From the NCBI GenBank assembly GCA_963775395.1, contig CAVZIX010000018.1, positions 1 through 64,000 on the forward strand: DNA of 64,000 nt. Reading direction: 5' to 3'. Shown here piece by piece: positions 51,687 to 61,292 of this stretch. The translations under genes and the position numbers were made by a program. Every line of letters begins with the position of its first letter. Positions within the stretch are counted from its first letter, which is position 1. The notes under the pieces were generated by a model. It saw only the letters and a list, made by a program, of their open reading frames with translations. It had not been told where the DNA came from and made no database searches. The DNA comes from JAIBJN01 sp963775395 (GTDB taxonomy: Bacteria; Actinomycetota; Thermoleophilia; Gaiellales; Gaiellaceae).

Positions 51687-52802
51687 ATGGAGGAGCGGCA
51701 CCCCGAGGAACGCCTCGTCTCGTTCCGTCCCCGGGCGATCCTCGTCGTTCTCGGGATCATCCTCGCGGCGGTGGCGATCATCGCGTTCCTCTTCCTCGCG
51801 TGGCGCGTCATCACCTGGATCCTGATCGCGCTCTTCCTCTCGCTCGCGCTGAACCCGGCCGTCGAGTTCTTCGAGCGCAGGGGGGGACTACGGCGCTCGC
51901 TCGCGTCGCTGCTCGTGTTTCTGATCGCGCTCTTCGCGTTCGCGGGACTCGGCGCTTTGCTCATCCCGCCGCTCATAGACCAGATGGAGGAATTCGCTGA
52001 CGCCGTGCCAGGGTTCGTCGAGGACCTGACGGCCGGCCGGGGCCCCCTGGGGTTCCTGCAGGACGACTACCAGATCGTCGACAAGGTGCAGGACGCGGTC
52101 GAGGACCAGGGCGCCGGGGGCATCCTCGGCGTCACCAACGCGAGCCTCGCGATCGCACGCGGCGTCGTCTCGTTCATCGTGGGCGTCGTCACCATCGCGT
52201 TCCTGACGATCTTCATGCTCATGGAAGGGCCTCGCATCCTGGAGCGCTTCCGCGACTCGCTGCCGGAGCACATGAAGCCGCGGTTCGAACGGATGGGCGG
52301 CGACATCTACCGCACCGTCGGCGGGTACGTCGGCGGGAACCTGGCCATCAGCCTCATCGCCGGCGTCGTGTCGGCGATCGTCCTCTTCGCGCTCGGCAGC
52401 AGCTACGCGATCGCGCTGGCCGTCGTGGTCGCCCTGCTCGACCTGATTCCGCTCGCAGGAGCGACGATCGCTGCCGTGATCGTCTCCACCGTCTCGTTCA
52501 TCGAGCTGGGCTGGGTCAGGGGCGTGATCGTGATCGGCTTCTTCGTCCTCTACCAGCAGCTCGAGAACCACATCCTCCAGCCGGTCATCTACGGCCGCAC
52601 GGTGCAGCTCTCGCCGCTCACGGTCCTGATCGCCATCCTCATCGGCGCCGAATTGGTCGGCATCCTCGGCGCGCTTGCGGCCATCCCGGTCGCCGGGATC
52701 ATCCAGGCAATCTTCCGCGAGGTGCTCCGGTGGCGGCGGGAGGCGATCCTGCCTGCCGGCCTGGAGGTCGCCATGCCCGACGAGCCGGCTACCGAGACCT
52801 GA
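51687..52802 (+). CDS. AI-2E family transporter
   Basis: A 371-residue PerM/AI-2E protein with about eight hydrophobic segments: two near residues 14-55, one near 70-90, a soluble segment ~95-150, and the rest to ~350. Family elements are FLSLALNPAVEFFERRGG, FLTIFMLMEGPRILERF, VVALLDLIPLAGATIAAV and YQQLENHILQPVIYGRTV. It is distinct from the paralogue at 5390-6619. Substrate unknown. ATG 51687 follows GCTAGCCCCG without a clear RBS. Confidence 0.85.
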   Translation: MEERHPEERLVSFRPRAILVVLGIILAAVAIIAFLFLAWRVITWILIALFLSLALNPAVEFFERRGGLRRSLASLLVFLIALFAFAGLGALLIPPLIDQMEEFADAVPGFVEDLTAGRGPLGFLQDDYQIVDKVQDAVEDQGAGGILGVTNASLAIARGVVSFIVGVVTIAFLTIFMLMEGPRILERFRDSLPEHMKPRFERMGGDIYRTVGGYVGGNLAISLIAGVVSAIVLFALGSSYAIALAVVVALLDLIPLAGATIAAVIVSTVSFIELGWVRGVIVIGFFVLYQQLENHILQPVIYGRTVQLSPLTVLIAILIGAELVGILGALAAIPVAGIIQAIFREVLRWRREAILPAGLEVAMPDEPATET

Positions 52803-52927
52803 TTCGCGAGCAGGCTCCTCCTGCGACTCAGGAAAGGATGGTGAGGGTCGAGGAGGCGCGACTGCCGCCGGCGACGTCATGCTGCTGGCGCGGCTGGACG
52901 AGAGGTGAGAAGCTGGATGAAGGCGAG

Positions 52928-53554
52928 ATGCGCGACGTCGACTACGAGCCCGACGCAGCCCCTGATGGAGATCAGGAACAAGGTGCGTCCGATGAACCGG
53001 CAACTCGCCACATCCTCACTCGTCGGCGGCTCCTGTTCAGCGGCTTGGGCCTAGGCGTTTTCTTGCTCGTCGTCGCCGGCGGCGTGGCCGGGTACCTAGC
53101 GCACACGAACAAGCAGAGAGCGGATCAGTGGGCGGACCACGCGTTCCTGCTCCAGGAGAACCTCGACTCGCTCGAAGAGGAATTGGAGGAACGAACAGGC
53201 GACCTGAACGAACGCACCGACGACCTGAATGCCATGGCGTCCAAGGTACAGCAGGCGGAAACCGCGATCGCTCGTTCGGAGGCCGATGTGCGATCACTCG
53301 AGAAACGCCAACGTCGTCTCGCGAACGAGAAAGCACAAGTCGAGGACGCTCGGGCTGAGCTTGCCGTTCAGACCGGTTCGCTCGAGGACGTTGCTTCGGC
53401 CTACATCGACTGCAAATCAGGCTTGATCGAGCTGCTCAACTACATCCTCGCAGACGACTACGCCACTGCGAATGCCGTCGTGGCGTCTGTGGATGGCGAC
53501 TGTGCGTACGCCGACGACTCGCTGTCAGGCTATCTCGCGCGGTACGGCGGCTAA
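52928..53554 (+). CDS. Membrane-anchored coiled-coil protein
   Basis: A 208-residue protein: acidic N-terminus, basic HILTRRRLLFSG stop-transfer, one transmembrane helix (LGLGVFLLVVAGGVAGYL, ~42-60), then a long coiled coil outside (~70-155: NLDSLEEELEERTGDLNERT, QVEDARAELAVQTGSL) and a C-terminal segment with two Cys (AYIDCKSG, DGDCAYAD). The start is ATG 52928; upstream codons in the same frame exist. The stop is directly followed by the ATG of the protease, so the two probably act together. Confidence 0.65.
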   Translation: MRDVDYEPDAAPDGDQEQGASDEPATRHILTRRRLLFSGLGLGVFLLVVAGGVAGYLAHTNKQRADQWADHAFLLQENLDSLEEELEERTGDLNERTDDLNAMASKVQQAETAIARSEADVRSLEKRQRRLANEKAQVEDARAELAVQTGSLEDVASAYIDCKSGLIELLNYILADDYATANAVVASVDGDCAYADDSLSGYLARYGG

Positions 53555-54301
53555 ATGCGTCGCGGCGCAACTCTCGTTGCGACCGTTGTTGCCTTGAGCG
53601 CGTGTTCGGTCCAGGCCGAGGAATCGCCGAGGACACCCCCCACGTATTCAGTCCCGCGAGTTATCGAGATTGCGCCGCAGGTCGGGGTGGCGGAGCGGAT
53701 CCGCCTTCCTGTCCTTGCGCGCGACTCGGCCGAGCGAAGGGCCCGTCGACTAACAGTGCGGGTGCGCAACGTTTCGTGCCTCGGAGTCGCCACCGGTTCT
53801 GGCTTCGCCATAGCCCCCGACGTGCTGGTCACAAACAGGCACGTCCTGGCGGGCGCCTCGGCGGTCGAGGTATCGACCTGGAACGGCAAGAGCTTGCGGG
53901 CAACGTTTTCCGCAGTCGGCGTCCTGGGGGATGTCGGCGTTGCTGTGATCAAGGGCAAGCTGCCACTCGTGGGTGCGTTCGGGAAGGCACCCGGAGAGGG
54001 GGCGCCCATTAACGCGATCGGCTATCCGCTCGGCGGACCGCTGACGATCTCCCCGGGCGTCGTCGTGGATCGAGTAGATGGAGGGCGTTTCGGAATCCCG
54101 GGAGCTGTCGTGCGCGTCACTGCAGACGTGCGTGCCGGAAACTCGGGCGGTCCGTTGCTCAACCGCCGTGGGAGAATCGTGGGCATCGTCTACGCCATCG
54201 AGCGTGCGACCGCTCTGGGGTTGGCGATACCCGTGGATACCTTCCGCCGTCTCGTCCGCATCGGCGGATACGAGGAAGTCCCACCGTGCGGATCTGAATA
54301 G
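53555..54301 (+). CDS. Trypsin-like serine protease, lipoprotein
   Basis: A 248-residue exported protease. A lipobox (VVALSAC, Cys ~17) suggests membrane anchoring. The chymotrypsin-fold triad is visible: His in VLVTNRHVLAGA, Asp in LGDVGVAVIKG and Ser in VRAGNSGGPLLNRRG. The rest follows the trypsin-2 (HtrA-like) family without a PDZ domain. ATG 53555 abuts the TAA of the coiled-coil gene, giving translational coupling. Substrate unknown; surface quality control or processing is an inference. Confidence 0.85.
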   Translation: MRRGATLVATVVALSACSVQAEESPRTPPTYSVPRVIEIAPQVGVAERIRLPVLARDSAERRARRLTVRVRNVSCLGVATGSGFAIAPDVLVTNRHVLAGASAVEVSTWNGKSLRATFSAVGVLGDVGVAVIKGKLPLVGAFGKAPGEGAPINAIGYPLGGPLTISPGVVVDRVDGGRFGIPGAVVRVTADVRAGNSGGPLLNRRGRIVGIVYAIERATALGLAIPVDTFRRLVRIGGYEEVPPCGSE

Positions 54302-54317
54302 ACTGGCCGAGCGTTTT

Positions 54318-55586
54318 TCAGCTTCCGTCCGAGCGCCAGCGGTGCTCCGCTGCGGGCACGCTCTCCATCCCGGGCCGTCTGTCCGACGGGTGCGACTCGT
54401 ACCAACGCACGTAGCGCGCGGTCAGCGGGAGTGCCGAAAGGCCGTGCGCGTAGACCGACAGGCCGACGGTCGCGACGACCGCGAGCAGCAGCGTGTCCTG
54501 GTGCGGCAGATTCGCCTCCTCGAGGAGGATGACGCCGAACACGATCGAGGCGAGCCCGCGGGGGCCGAACCACCCGAGGAACGCGATCGTGGGGGGTCTC
54601 GCCCGCGTTCCCAGCGTCGCGAGGGCGACGGGAACCATGCGGACCACGGTCAGGCTGAGGAGGGCGTAGAGCACGAGCTCCCAACCGAGATCGTCCAGCG
54701 CCGGCCCGAGGATCACGGCGCCGAACACCAGGAAGGTGACCGCACCCAGAAGCTCGCCGCCCTGGTCGACGAGATAGCCGACCTCGCCTTCCGCTCCGCG
54801 TCGGGCCCCGCCGAAGACGAAGCCTCCCACGAAGGCCGCGATGAAGATGCTGCCGCCGAGCCCGAGCGCGATCCCCGCCGCGAGGAGCGCGGTCGCCACG
54901 GTGAGGATCTGAACCCAGCGCGGCTCGCCGAGGCCGCGTTGCTGCGCCACCCGCACGGCAACCACTCCGAGCACGCCCGCCACGATGCCCCCAACGATCC
55001 CGTATCCGATCTCCTCGGCGACGAGCTCGAAGGCGCCGCGCGCGCTCAGCGCGCCCTCCTCGGCCTCGGCGATCGCGAGCGCGATGAAGAAGAGCGGAAC
55101 GCAGAGCCCGTCGTTGAGCCCGCTCTCGACGTTCAGGCCCTGTCGGATCCGCGAGGGGATGCGCCCGTCCGTCACGACCGCCTGTCCGAGTGCGGCGTCG
55201 GTGCAGGCCAGGATGACAGCGAGCACGAGCGCCTCGACCAGGCTCACGCCCGGGAGTACGACTGCGCCCGCCAGCGTTCCCGCCACGATGGTGAGTGGCA
55301 GGCCGATGCCGAGGAGGCGCGCCGGAACGCTGAACTCGCGGCGGAGGGCCTGAAGGTCGATCCGGGAGGCGTCGGCGAAGAGGACGAGCGTCAGCGTGGC
55401 CTCGGCGAGAAGCTTGACCGGCTCGCTGCCGAGATCGAGGTCGAGGAGCCCGAGAACGGGGCCTGCGAGGAGGCCCGCCGACGTGAAGAAGATCGCGACG
55501 GTGACGAAGGACCGTTCGAGCCGCCGCGAGAGCGCCGCAAAGGCGAGCAGCAGGATGGCGACGGTTGCGAGGGCCCAGGTGTCCAC
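54318..55586 (-). CDS. Cation:proton antiporter, CPA1/NhaP family
   Basis: A 422-residue protein with about 12 hydrophobic segments. The ion-binding region LACTDAALGQAVV and the segment VESGLNDGLCVPLFFIALA (family N-D/D-D motif) are present, as is FLGWFGPRGLASIVFGVILL. It exchanges Na+ or K+ for H+. GTG start at 55586. It lies 21 bp behind the sulfatase on the same strand, probably in one operon, and converges on the protease gene with a 16-bp gap. Confidence 0.88.
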   Translation of the reverse strand: MDTWALATVAILLLAFAALSRRLERSFVTVAIFFTSAGLLAGPVLGLLDLDLGSEPVKLLAEATLTLVLFADASRIDLQALRREFSVPARLLGIGLPLTIVAGTLAGAVVLPGVSLVEALVLAVILACTDAALGQAVVTDGRIPSRIRQGLNVESGLNDGLCVPLFFIALAIAEAEEGALSARGAFELVAEEIGYGIVGGIVAGVLGVVAVRVAQQRGLGEPRWVQILTVATALLAAGIALGLGGSIFIAAFVGGFVFGGARRGAEGEVGYLVDQGGELLGAVTFLVFGAVILGPALDDLGWELVLYALLSLTVVRMVPVALATLGTRARPPTIAFLGWFGPRGLASIVFGVILLEEANLPHQDTLLLAVVATVGLSVYAHGLSALPLTARYVRWYESHPSDRRPGMESVPAAEHRWRSDGS

Positions 55587-55607
55587 GCCGAAGAGCGCCG
55601 GTCCGGC

Positions 55608-57971
55608 TTACTGACGCGCCATCGCGATCCGGTAGCGCTCCTCGGGCGAGATCAGGTGGTCGGCGTCCTCGGCGTCGTCTCCGAGGTCGATCTGCACCCA
55701 GCGGACGCGGCCCGTGAACTGCGTCTTGCCCTCGTGCAGGTCGTCGGTGACCGGGGTGGCGGTGTCCGAGCCGATGTCGGTCGTCTCGTCGGCGGAGAAG
55801 GCCATGGGCACGGTCGCCTCGACCCGGCCCTCGCCGACCTTGTCGCCGTCGAGGTACAGGGTGGCCGTCCCGCCCTTGCCGACGCCTCCGCCGTCGTAGG
55901 CGAACTCGACGCGGACCTGATGCTCCCCGGCGGGGATCGGTGCCTCGCCACGCACCTTGAACTGCTGCAGCCCGAAGAGGTTGTAGCAGTACGCCGGCTT
56001 GCCCTCGTGCGCGTACAGCGTCCAGCCGCCGAAGGCGCCTCCCTGAGCGACGATCGTGCCCTCGGCCCCCTCGTCCGGCACGAGAATCTCGGCCGTCACG
56101 GCGTGAGACTTGTTCTTCACGACGACGATCGAGTTCTCGGAGAGGCGGCCCATGGAGCCATAGAGCAGCTGGGTAGTGCCCGTGACCAGCTGCGGCCGCC
56201 CGGCGAGGTCGGGGTTGAACCGCTCGAAGCGCCGGTCGTCGAGGGGGAGGACGTTGTACTTCCCAGCCTCGATCACGAATAGGCGCTGCAGCTCTGCGAG
56301 CTTGTCGGGCTGCTCCTGTGCCAGGTCGTGCGCCTGCGTCCAGTCGTCGGGGCCGTAGAGCTCCCAGACGTCGTCGTCGAAAGCCGGCATCTCGGTGGCT
56401 ACCCACGGCGTGCTGTGGCGGGTGACCGCGGTCCAGCCCTGGTGGTAGATGCCGCGGTTGCAGAACATCTCGAAGTACTGCGTCTCGCGTCGCTCGGCCG
56501 CGCCGGCGTCGTTGAACGAGTAGACCATCGACGTGCCGTGGAGCGGCATCTGCTGGATGCCGTGGACGAACGACGGCTCCGGCAGGCCGGCTGCCTCGAG
56601 CACGGTCGCCGCCAGGTCGATGACGTGGTGGAACTGGTTGCGGACCTCGCCCTTGGCCTTGATCCCTCCCGGCCAGTGGACGATCGTGCCGTTGCGCGTC
56701 CCGCCCCAGTGCGAGGCGACCTGCTTAGTCCACTGGTAGGGCGTGTCCATTGCATGCGCCCAGCCGACCGCGTAGTGGTTGTAGGCCTTGGGAGTGCCGA
56801 AGTCGTCGATGCGCGCGGTCATGAACTCCACCGTCTCGAGCCCGAACGCGCCGTTCAAGACGACCATCTCGTTGAAGCAGCCGTTCGGCGTGCCCTCCGC
56901 CGAGGCGCCGTTGTCGCCCACGATCACGTAGATCAGCGTGTCGTCGAGGATCTCGAGGTCCTCCAGCGCGTCGATCACGCGCCCGACGTGATGGTCGGTG
57001 TGCTCGAGGAAGCCCGCGTACACCTCCATCTGCCTTGCGAAGATGGGCTTCATGTCGTCGGGCGTCTCGTCCCATGCGGGGATCTCCGCCGGTCGTGCCG
57101 TCAGCTCCGCGTCGTCGGGGATGACGCCGAGCTCCTTCTGGCGGGCGTACGTCTCTTCTCGCAGGGCGTCCCAGCCCTGGTCGAACTTGCCCTTGTATTT
57201 GGCCGACCACTCGGGCGGGACGTGGTGCGGAGCGTGCGTGGCGCCTGGCGCGTAGTAGATGAAGAACGGCTTGTCGGGCATGAGCGCCTTCTGCTGGCGG
57301 ATCCAGTCGATCGTGTGGTCGGTCATGTCCTCCGTGAAGTGGTAGCCCTCCTCCGCAGTGCGGTCGGGCTCAATGGGGACCATGTCCTGGTAGATGGCCG
57401 GCGCGTACTGGTTCGTCTCCCCGCCGATGAAGCCGTAGAAGTGCTCGAAACCGCCGCCGCCCGATGGCCACGCGTCGAACGGGCCCATCGGGCTCGTCTC
57501 CCAGACCGGCACCTCGTGGCACTTGCCGAACTGCGCTGTCGAATAGCCGTTCAGCTTCAGGGTCTCGGCGAGCGGCGCGGCCGACTTGGGCCGGACCGAG
57601 TTGTAGCCCGGCGCAGAGGTCGCGATCTCGGTGATGCCGCCCATGCCGACGGCATGGTGGTTACGGCCGGTCAGGAGGGCCTGGCGCGTCGGCGAGCAGA
57701 GGGCGGTCGTGTGAAAGCGCGAGTACTTGAGCCCCTTCTTCGCCAGGCGCTCGAAGTTCGGCGTGTCGCACGGGCCGCCGAAGGCGCTCGAGGCGCCGAA
57801 CCCGACGTCGTCGATCAGGACGACGAGCACGTTGGGCGCGCCGTCTGGCGGCCGGAGCTGCTGGATCGGCGGGAATGATGTCGCGGGATCCTTGGCGTCG
57901 TACGTGGTCACGCCGACGTGCTGGCGATCCGGAATGGGCAGGACTTGGCGTCCGCTGGGGTCGGTCTCCAT
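55608..57971 (-). CDS. Arylsulfatase-type sulfatase
   Basis: A 787-residue sulfatase. The formylglycine motif is C92-S-P-T-R in FHTTALCSPTRQALLTGR; metal ligands lie in VLVVLIDDVGFG (~48-60) and IVGDNGASAEG (~355). No signal peptide is visible at METDPSGRQV, so it is probably cytoplasmic, like other actinobacterial large arylsulfatases. It would hydrolyse sulfate esters; the Cys needs conversion by a formylglycine-generating enzyme, not in this window. The ~190-residue C-terminal extension after the hydrolase domain has a beta-rich character. Operon with the CPA1 antiporter. Confidence 0.9.
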   Translation of the reverse strand: METDPSGRQVLPIPDRQHVGVTTYDAKDPATSFPPIQQLRPPDGAPNVLVVLIDDVGFGASSAFGGPCDTPNFERLAKKGLKYSRFHTTALCSPTRQALLTGRNHHAVGMGGITEIATSAPGYNSVRPKSAAPLAETLKLNGYSTAQFGKCHEVPVWETSPMGPFDAWPSGGGGFEHFYGFIGGETNQYAPAIYQDMVPIEPDRTAEEGYHFTEDMTDHTIDWIRQQKALMPDKPFFIYYAPGATHAPHHVPPEWSAKYKGKFDQGWDALREETYARQKELGVIPDDAELTARPAEIPAWDETPDDMKPIFARQMEVYAGFLEHTDHHVGRVIDALEDLEILDDTLIYVIVGDNGASAEGTPNGCFNEMVVLNGAFGLETVEFMTARIDDFGTPKAYNHYAVGWAHAMDTPYQWTKQVASHWGGTRNGTIVHWPGGIKAKGEVRNQFHHVIDLAATVLEAAGLPEPSFVHGIQQMPLHGTSMVYSFNDAGAAERRETQYFEMFCNRGIYHQGWTAVTRHSTPWVATEMPAFDDDVWELYGPDDWTQAHDLAQEQPDKLAELQRLFVIEAGKYNVLPLDDRRFERFNPDLAGRPQLVTGTTQLLYGSMGRLSENSIVVVKNKSHAVTAEILVPDEGAEGTIVAQGGAFGGWTLYAHEGKPAYCYNLFGLQQFKVRGEAPIPAGEHQVRVEFAYDGGGVGKGGTATLYLDGDKVGEGRVEATVPMAFSADETTDIGSDTATPVTDDLHEGKTQFTGRVRWVQIDLGDDAEDADHLISPEERYRIAMARQ

Positions 57972-58068
57972 TTGCTAGGCGCTCCTCGGTCTAGAGTTCG
58001 GGTGCAGTCGATGCTGTCGCACCCGCGGGTGCGACGTCAATCGGCAGCAAGGTGATAATGACGTCCTG

Positions 58069-58275
58069 ATGACGCGCGGGAGCTTCGGTGGATCGCTCTT
58101 CCTCATCGCGCTCGGGGCGATTCTTCGCTATGCCGTGACAGCCGAGCTCGCCGGCATCGACCTCGCGACCGTCGGGCTGATCCTCATGATCGCCGGCGGC
58201 GTGATGTTCGTCCTCGCGCTCGTCCTCACCTTTTCGGCGCGCGGGCCGAGGGACGCTCCTCCGCCTCCGTACTAG
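58069..58275 (+). CDS. Small two-helix membrane protein (DUF6458-like)
   Basis: A 68-residue protein with two hydrophobic helices (SLFLIALGAILRYAVTAEL and VGLILMIAGGVMFVLALVLT) and a Pro-rich tail. It resembles a small actinobacterial membrane family (DUF6458). Function unknown. ATG 58069, divergent from the sulfatase. Confidence 0.7.
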   Translation: MTRGSFGGSLFLIALGAILRYAVTAELAGIDLATVGLILMIAGGVMFVLALVLTFSARGPRDAPPPPY

Positions 58276-58311
58276 AAGACGGCCCGGCGCCACATCGGGC
58301 AGAGTGCAGGC

Positions 58312-58860
58312 ATGGTCGAGGAGGCACGCCTGGAGCAGCAGGAGGCCGGGCTCACTGCCGTGACCGACGGCTGGTTCGTCGTCAACGTCCGTGACGCGCC
58401 TTGGGTGACGAGCGAGGGCTTCTCCGACGCCTGCATCTTCGAGGGCGACGAGGCACCCTTTCCGCAGGTCGGGTTCACGCTAGGCGTGCTCCGGCCCGGA
58501 GAGCCCAGCGGGCTCTACCACCGTGAGGCGAATCAGGAGAACTTCCTCGTCCTGTCGGGCGAGTGCCTCCTGCTCGTCGAGGGCCAGGAGCGGCATCTGA
58601 AGGCATGGGACTTCGTCCACTGCCCGCCCGACACGGAGCACATCCTCGTGGGGGCGGGCGACGGCCCGTGCCTGGTCTTCATGACGGGCGCGCGCGAGGG
58701 CTGGCCCGAGAAGGGCATCGTCTACCCGCGCTCAGAGGTCGCTCTCCGCCACGGTGCGGGCGTCGAAGAGGAGACGACGGTGCCCGCCGAGGCGTACGCC
58801 TCGCGTCCGAAGTGGGAGCTCGGCCCCCCGAAGGACTGGAGCGGTCTGCCCTGGTCCTAG
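58312..58860 (+). CDS. Cupin domain protein
   Basis: A 182-residue protein with a central cupin barrel (~55-130): FTLGVLRPGEPSGLYHREAN, VLSGECLLLVEGQER, WDFVHCPPDTEHILVGAGDG. The first motif keeps one His (YHRE) and the second one His (TEHIL), so metal binding is possible. Function not predictable; it may be a sugar-phosphate isomerase-like or sensor protein. ATG 58312. Confidence 0.8.
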   Translation: MVEEARLEQQEAGLTAVTDGWFVVNVRDAPWVTSEGFSDACIFEGDEAPFPQVGFTLGVLRPGEPSGLYHREANQENFLVLSGECLLLVEGQERHLKAWDFVHCPPDTEHILVGAGDGPCLVFMTGAREGWPEKGIVYPRSEVALRHGAGVEEETTVPAEAYASRPKWELGPPKDWSGLPWS

Positions 58861-59056
58861 CGACCTCTCTTCTCTGACCGATCCGAACGTTTGAGCTCGG
58901 AACCCTGCCAGCGAGCCGTCGCCCGATGCCGCTCAGGCTGTCCGACGTCCAGCTCGCGCGCCGGACTTGCGGTCCGAGTTGGGGAGTCATCGCGGAGACA
59001 CGCTCGACGCCGACGGCCGCGATCCGTCTCGTCCAGATCGAAGTGAGCTCGGATGA

Positions 59057-60455
59057 CTAGCGTGTCGCTTCCTCGGCCGCGGGCGGGATGTTCTGGTTGA
59101 GGCGGAAGAGGTTGGCGGGGTCGTACCGGCGCTTGATCGCCGCGAGCCGGTCCCACGTCTCCCCGGGATACGACGCCCTGACGGCGGCCTCGCCTTCGTC
59201 TCCGACGAAGTTGACGTAGGCCCCCGCATCGCTCTGGCGTAGAGCAGCCGCGAAGCTCCGTCACCCAGTCCTCGTGGACGGCGGCCTCGTCGAGGGTCTC
59301 GTAGATCGCGGCCACGTTGACCATGATCTTGCTCTGCCTGTGGGCGAATGCGGTCGCGTCGGCCGGGACCCGGGCCATCGCGCCGCCCAGGGTGCGGAGC
59401 TGGGCGGCCGCCATCATCGCCGTCGAAGCTCGGAGGTGCTCGAGGATCAGCTCGGCCTCGCCGTTCCCGATCGTGTCGACGAACATCGTGCGGGCCGCGG
59501 CGAGCGGCCGGTAGTCCGGGTCGTCGGGCGGATAGATCTCGGGATAGGCCATCGGCCGCACCATGTCGGCGAGCGGGGTCGCAAGCGCGCGGAAGGGCTC
59601 GATGGCCTGCTCGCCGTCCTCCGTCGGGCCGGCGTGGACGAGCATGGCCAGGATGACGATCTCCCCGTGGTGCTCCTGCGGGATGAAGGGCATCGGCGGG
59701 GCGGTCATGACGTTGGCGATCGTCGACAGCTCCTCGGGCGCGGCCTCGGCTGCAGCCATGAACCCGGCGACCGTCTCGACCGTGGCCGGCAGAACGAGCA
59801 TGCCTCCCGTGACCGCGTCCAGCGGGTGCAGGCGGAACTTGAAGCGCGTGACGACGCCGAAGTTGCCCCCGCCGCCGCGGATCGCCCAGAAGAGCTCCGC
59901 GTGGCGCTGGTCGTCGACCTGCAGGAGCCGGCCGTCGGCGAGCACGATCTCCGCGGCGAGCAGGTCGTCGATCGTCAGGCCGTGTTTCCGGACGAGGTAG
60001 CCGACGCCGCCGCCGGTCGTCAGCCCGCCGATCCCGACGGACCCGGTGTCGCCGAAGCCGACCACCAGCCCGTGTGCGGAGGTCGCGTTCGTGACCTCGC
60101 CTGCGGTCAGGCCCGCCTCGGCCCAGGCGACCCGCTTGCCCGGGTCGATCTCCAGTCCTTTCATCAGCGAGAGGTCGAGCACGATCCCCCCGTCGCTGAC
60201 GCTGTGGCCGGCGCCGCTGTGGCCGCCGCTCCGAACCGCGAGCTCGAGCCCGCTCTCGCGCGCCAGCGAGACGACGTAGCCGACCTCCCGTGCGTCGCTG
60301 GGCCTGATGATGACCGTCGGCCGCCGGTCGTCGTAGAGCGGCATGAACGTCTTGCGGGCATCGTCGTAGCCGGGGTCGTCGGGTCCGATCACCTCGCCCG
60401 CGAGCTCGGTGCGGAGTCGGTCGATCGAAATGCTGGTCTGGGCGTTCGTCGTCAC
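59057..60455 (-). pseudogene. FAD-linked oxidase (BBE/GlcD-like), frameshifted near the 3-prime end
   Basis: A flavoprotein of the berberine-bridge-enzyme type. RSGGHSGAGHSVSDGGIVL carries the His for covalent FAD; the usual second Cys is absent in GDTGSVGIGGLTTGGGVGYL. The frame from GTG 60455 (RBS GGGAGGAT) is intact to about 59255, then turns into Arg-rich noise. The family C-terminus (GAYVNFVGDEGEAAVRASYP, RRYDPANLFRLNQNIPP) continues in the next frame to a stop at 59057-59059. One extra base or two lost near 59254-59256 explains it. Either a decaying gene or a sequence error; all else looks functional. Confidence 0.75.
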
Positions 60456-60575
60456 GAGATCCTCCCTGGGGTCTTGGTTCTCGTTGGGTTAGACCTCTTG
60501 GTACCGGAATCTCATCGGTGCGTGTCGAGGTCCTCCTCGACGACATGTCCGAAACGGCCGGTACGGTCCCCGGCC

Positions 60576-61262
60576 GTGCGTCTCGTCGTTGCCCGCTGCG
60601 AAGTCGTCTACACCGGTCGGCTGAACGCGTTTCTGCCCGAGTCGACCCGCCTGCTGATCCTCAAGTCCGACGGCTCCGTGCTCGTCCATGCGGACGCGGG
60701 CGGGTACAAGCCGCTCAACTGGATGACGCCTCCGACGACGATCGAAGCTGAGGGGGACCCGCTCGAGTCGATTGTCGTTCGCAAGCGCGCCGGAAAGACC
60801 GAGGACCGGCTGGAGATCCGCATCCACGAGCTCCTTAGCGACGTCTCACACGAGATGGGCGAGGCGGCAGCGCTCGAAAAGGACGGCGTCGAGCACCACC
60901 TCCAGGCCGAGCTCGCGGCGGCGCCGGAGACGCTCGGCGAAGGGCTGCGCCTGGTTCGGCGCGAGTGGCCGACGGACATCGGGCCGGTCGATCTCATGTG
61001 CCGCGATGCAGACGACGCGTGGCTCGCCGTCGAGATCAAGCGGGTCGCCACGATCGATGCGGTGGAGCAGCTGACGCGCTATCTCGAGCGCATCCGACTC
61101 GACCCGTCGATGTCGGAGTGCGCCGGCGTCCTCGCGGCCCAGCAGTTCAAGCCGCAGGCCGTCACCCTCGCCGAGGCGCGCGGGATCCGGTGCGTCGAGG
61201 TCGACCTCGACGTGCTGCGAGGGGAGCGTGAGCCCGAGCTCACCCTCTTCGCGCCGGCCTGA
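60576..61262 (+). CDS. nucS: Mismatch-specific endonuclease NucS/EndoMS
   Basis: A 228-residue nuclease: N-terminal dimer/DNA-binding domain (VVARCEVVYTGRLNAFLPES, HADAGGYKPLNWMTPP) and C-terminal RecB-like nuclease (PVDLMCRDADDAWLAVEIKR with the D-x-n-E-x-K site, then AVEQLTRYLERI). NucS performs the non-canonical mismatch repair of most Actinobacteria and some archaea, replacing MutS/MutL. GTG start at 60576, divergent from the flavoprotein gene. Good support for an actinobacterial origin. Confidence 0.92.
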   Translation: MRLVVARCEVVYTGRLNAFLPESTRLLILKSDGSVLVHADAGGYKPLNWMTPPTTIEAEGDPLESIVVRKRAGKTEDRLEIRIHELLSDVSHEMGEAAALEKDGVEHHLQAELAAAPETLGEGLRLVRREWPTDIGPVDLMCRDADDAWLAVEIKRVATIDAVEQLTRYLERIRLDPSMSECAGVLAAQQFKPQAVTLAEARGIRCVEVDLDVLRGEREPELTLFAPA

Positions 61263-61292
61263 GCGTTATGACTCGGCAGGTTCAGTGACGTT

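Noticed and set aside
54078..56282. 734-codon plus-strand frame opposite the antiporter and sulfatase
   Set aside because: Antisense to two genes with clear catalytic motifs; no recognisable domain.
58857..59056. C-terminal extension of the flavoprotein to 58857
   Set aside because: The Arg-rich tail is frameshift noise; the real family C-terminus ends at 59057 in the other frame.
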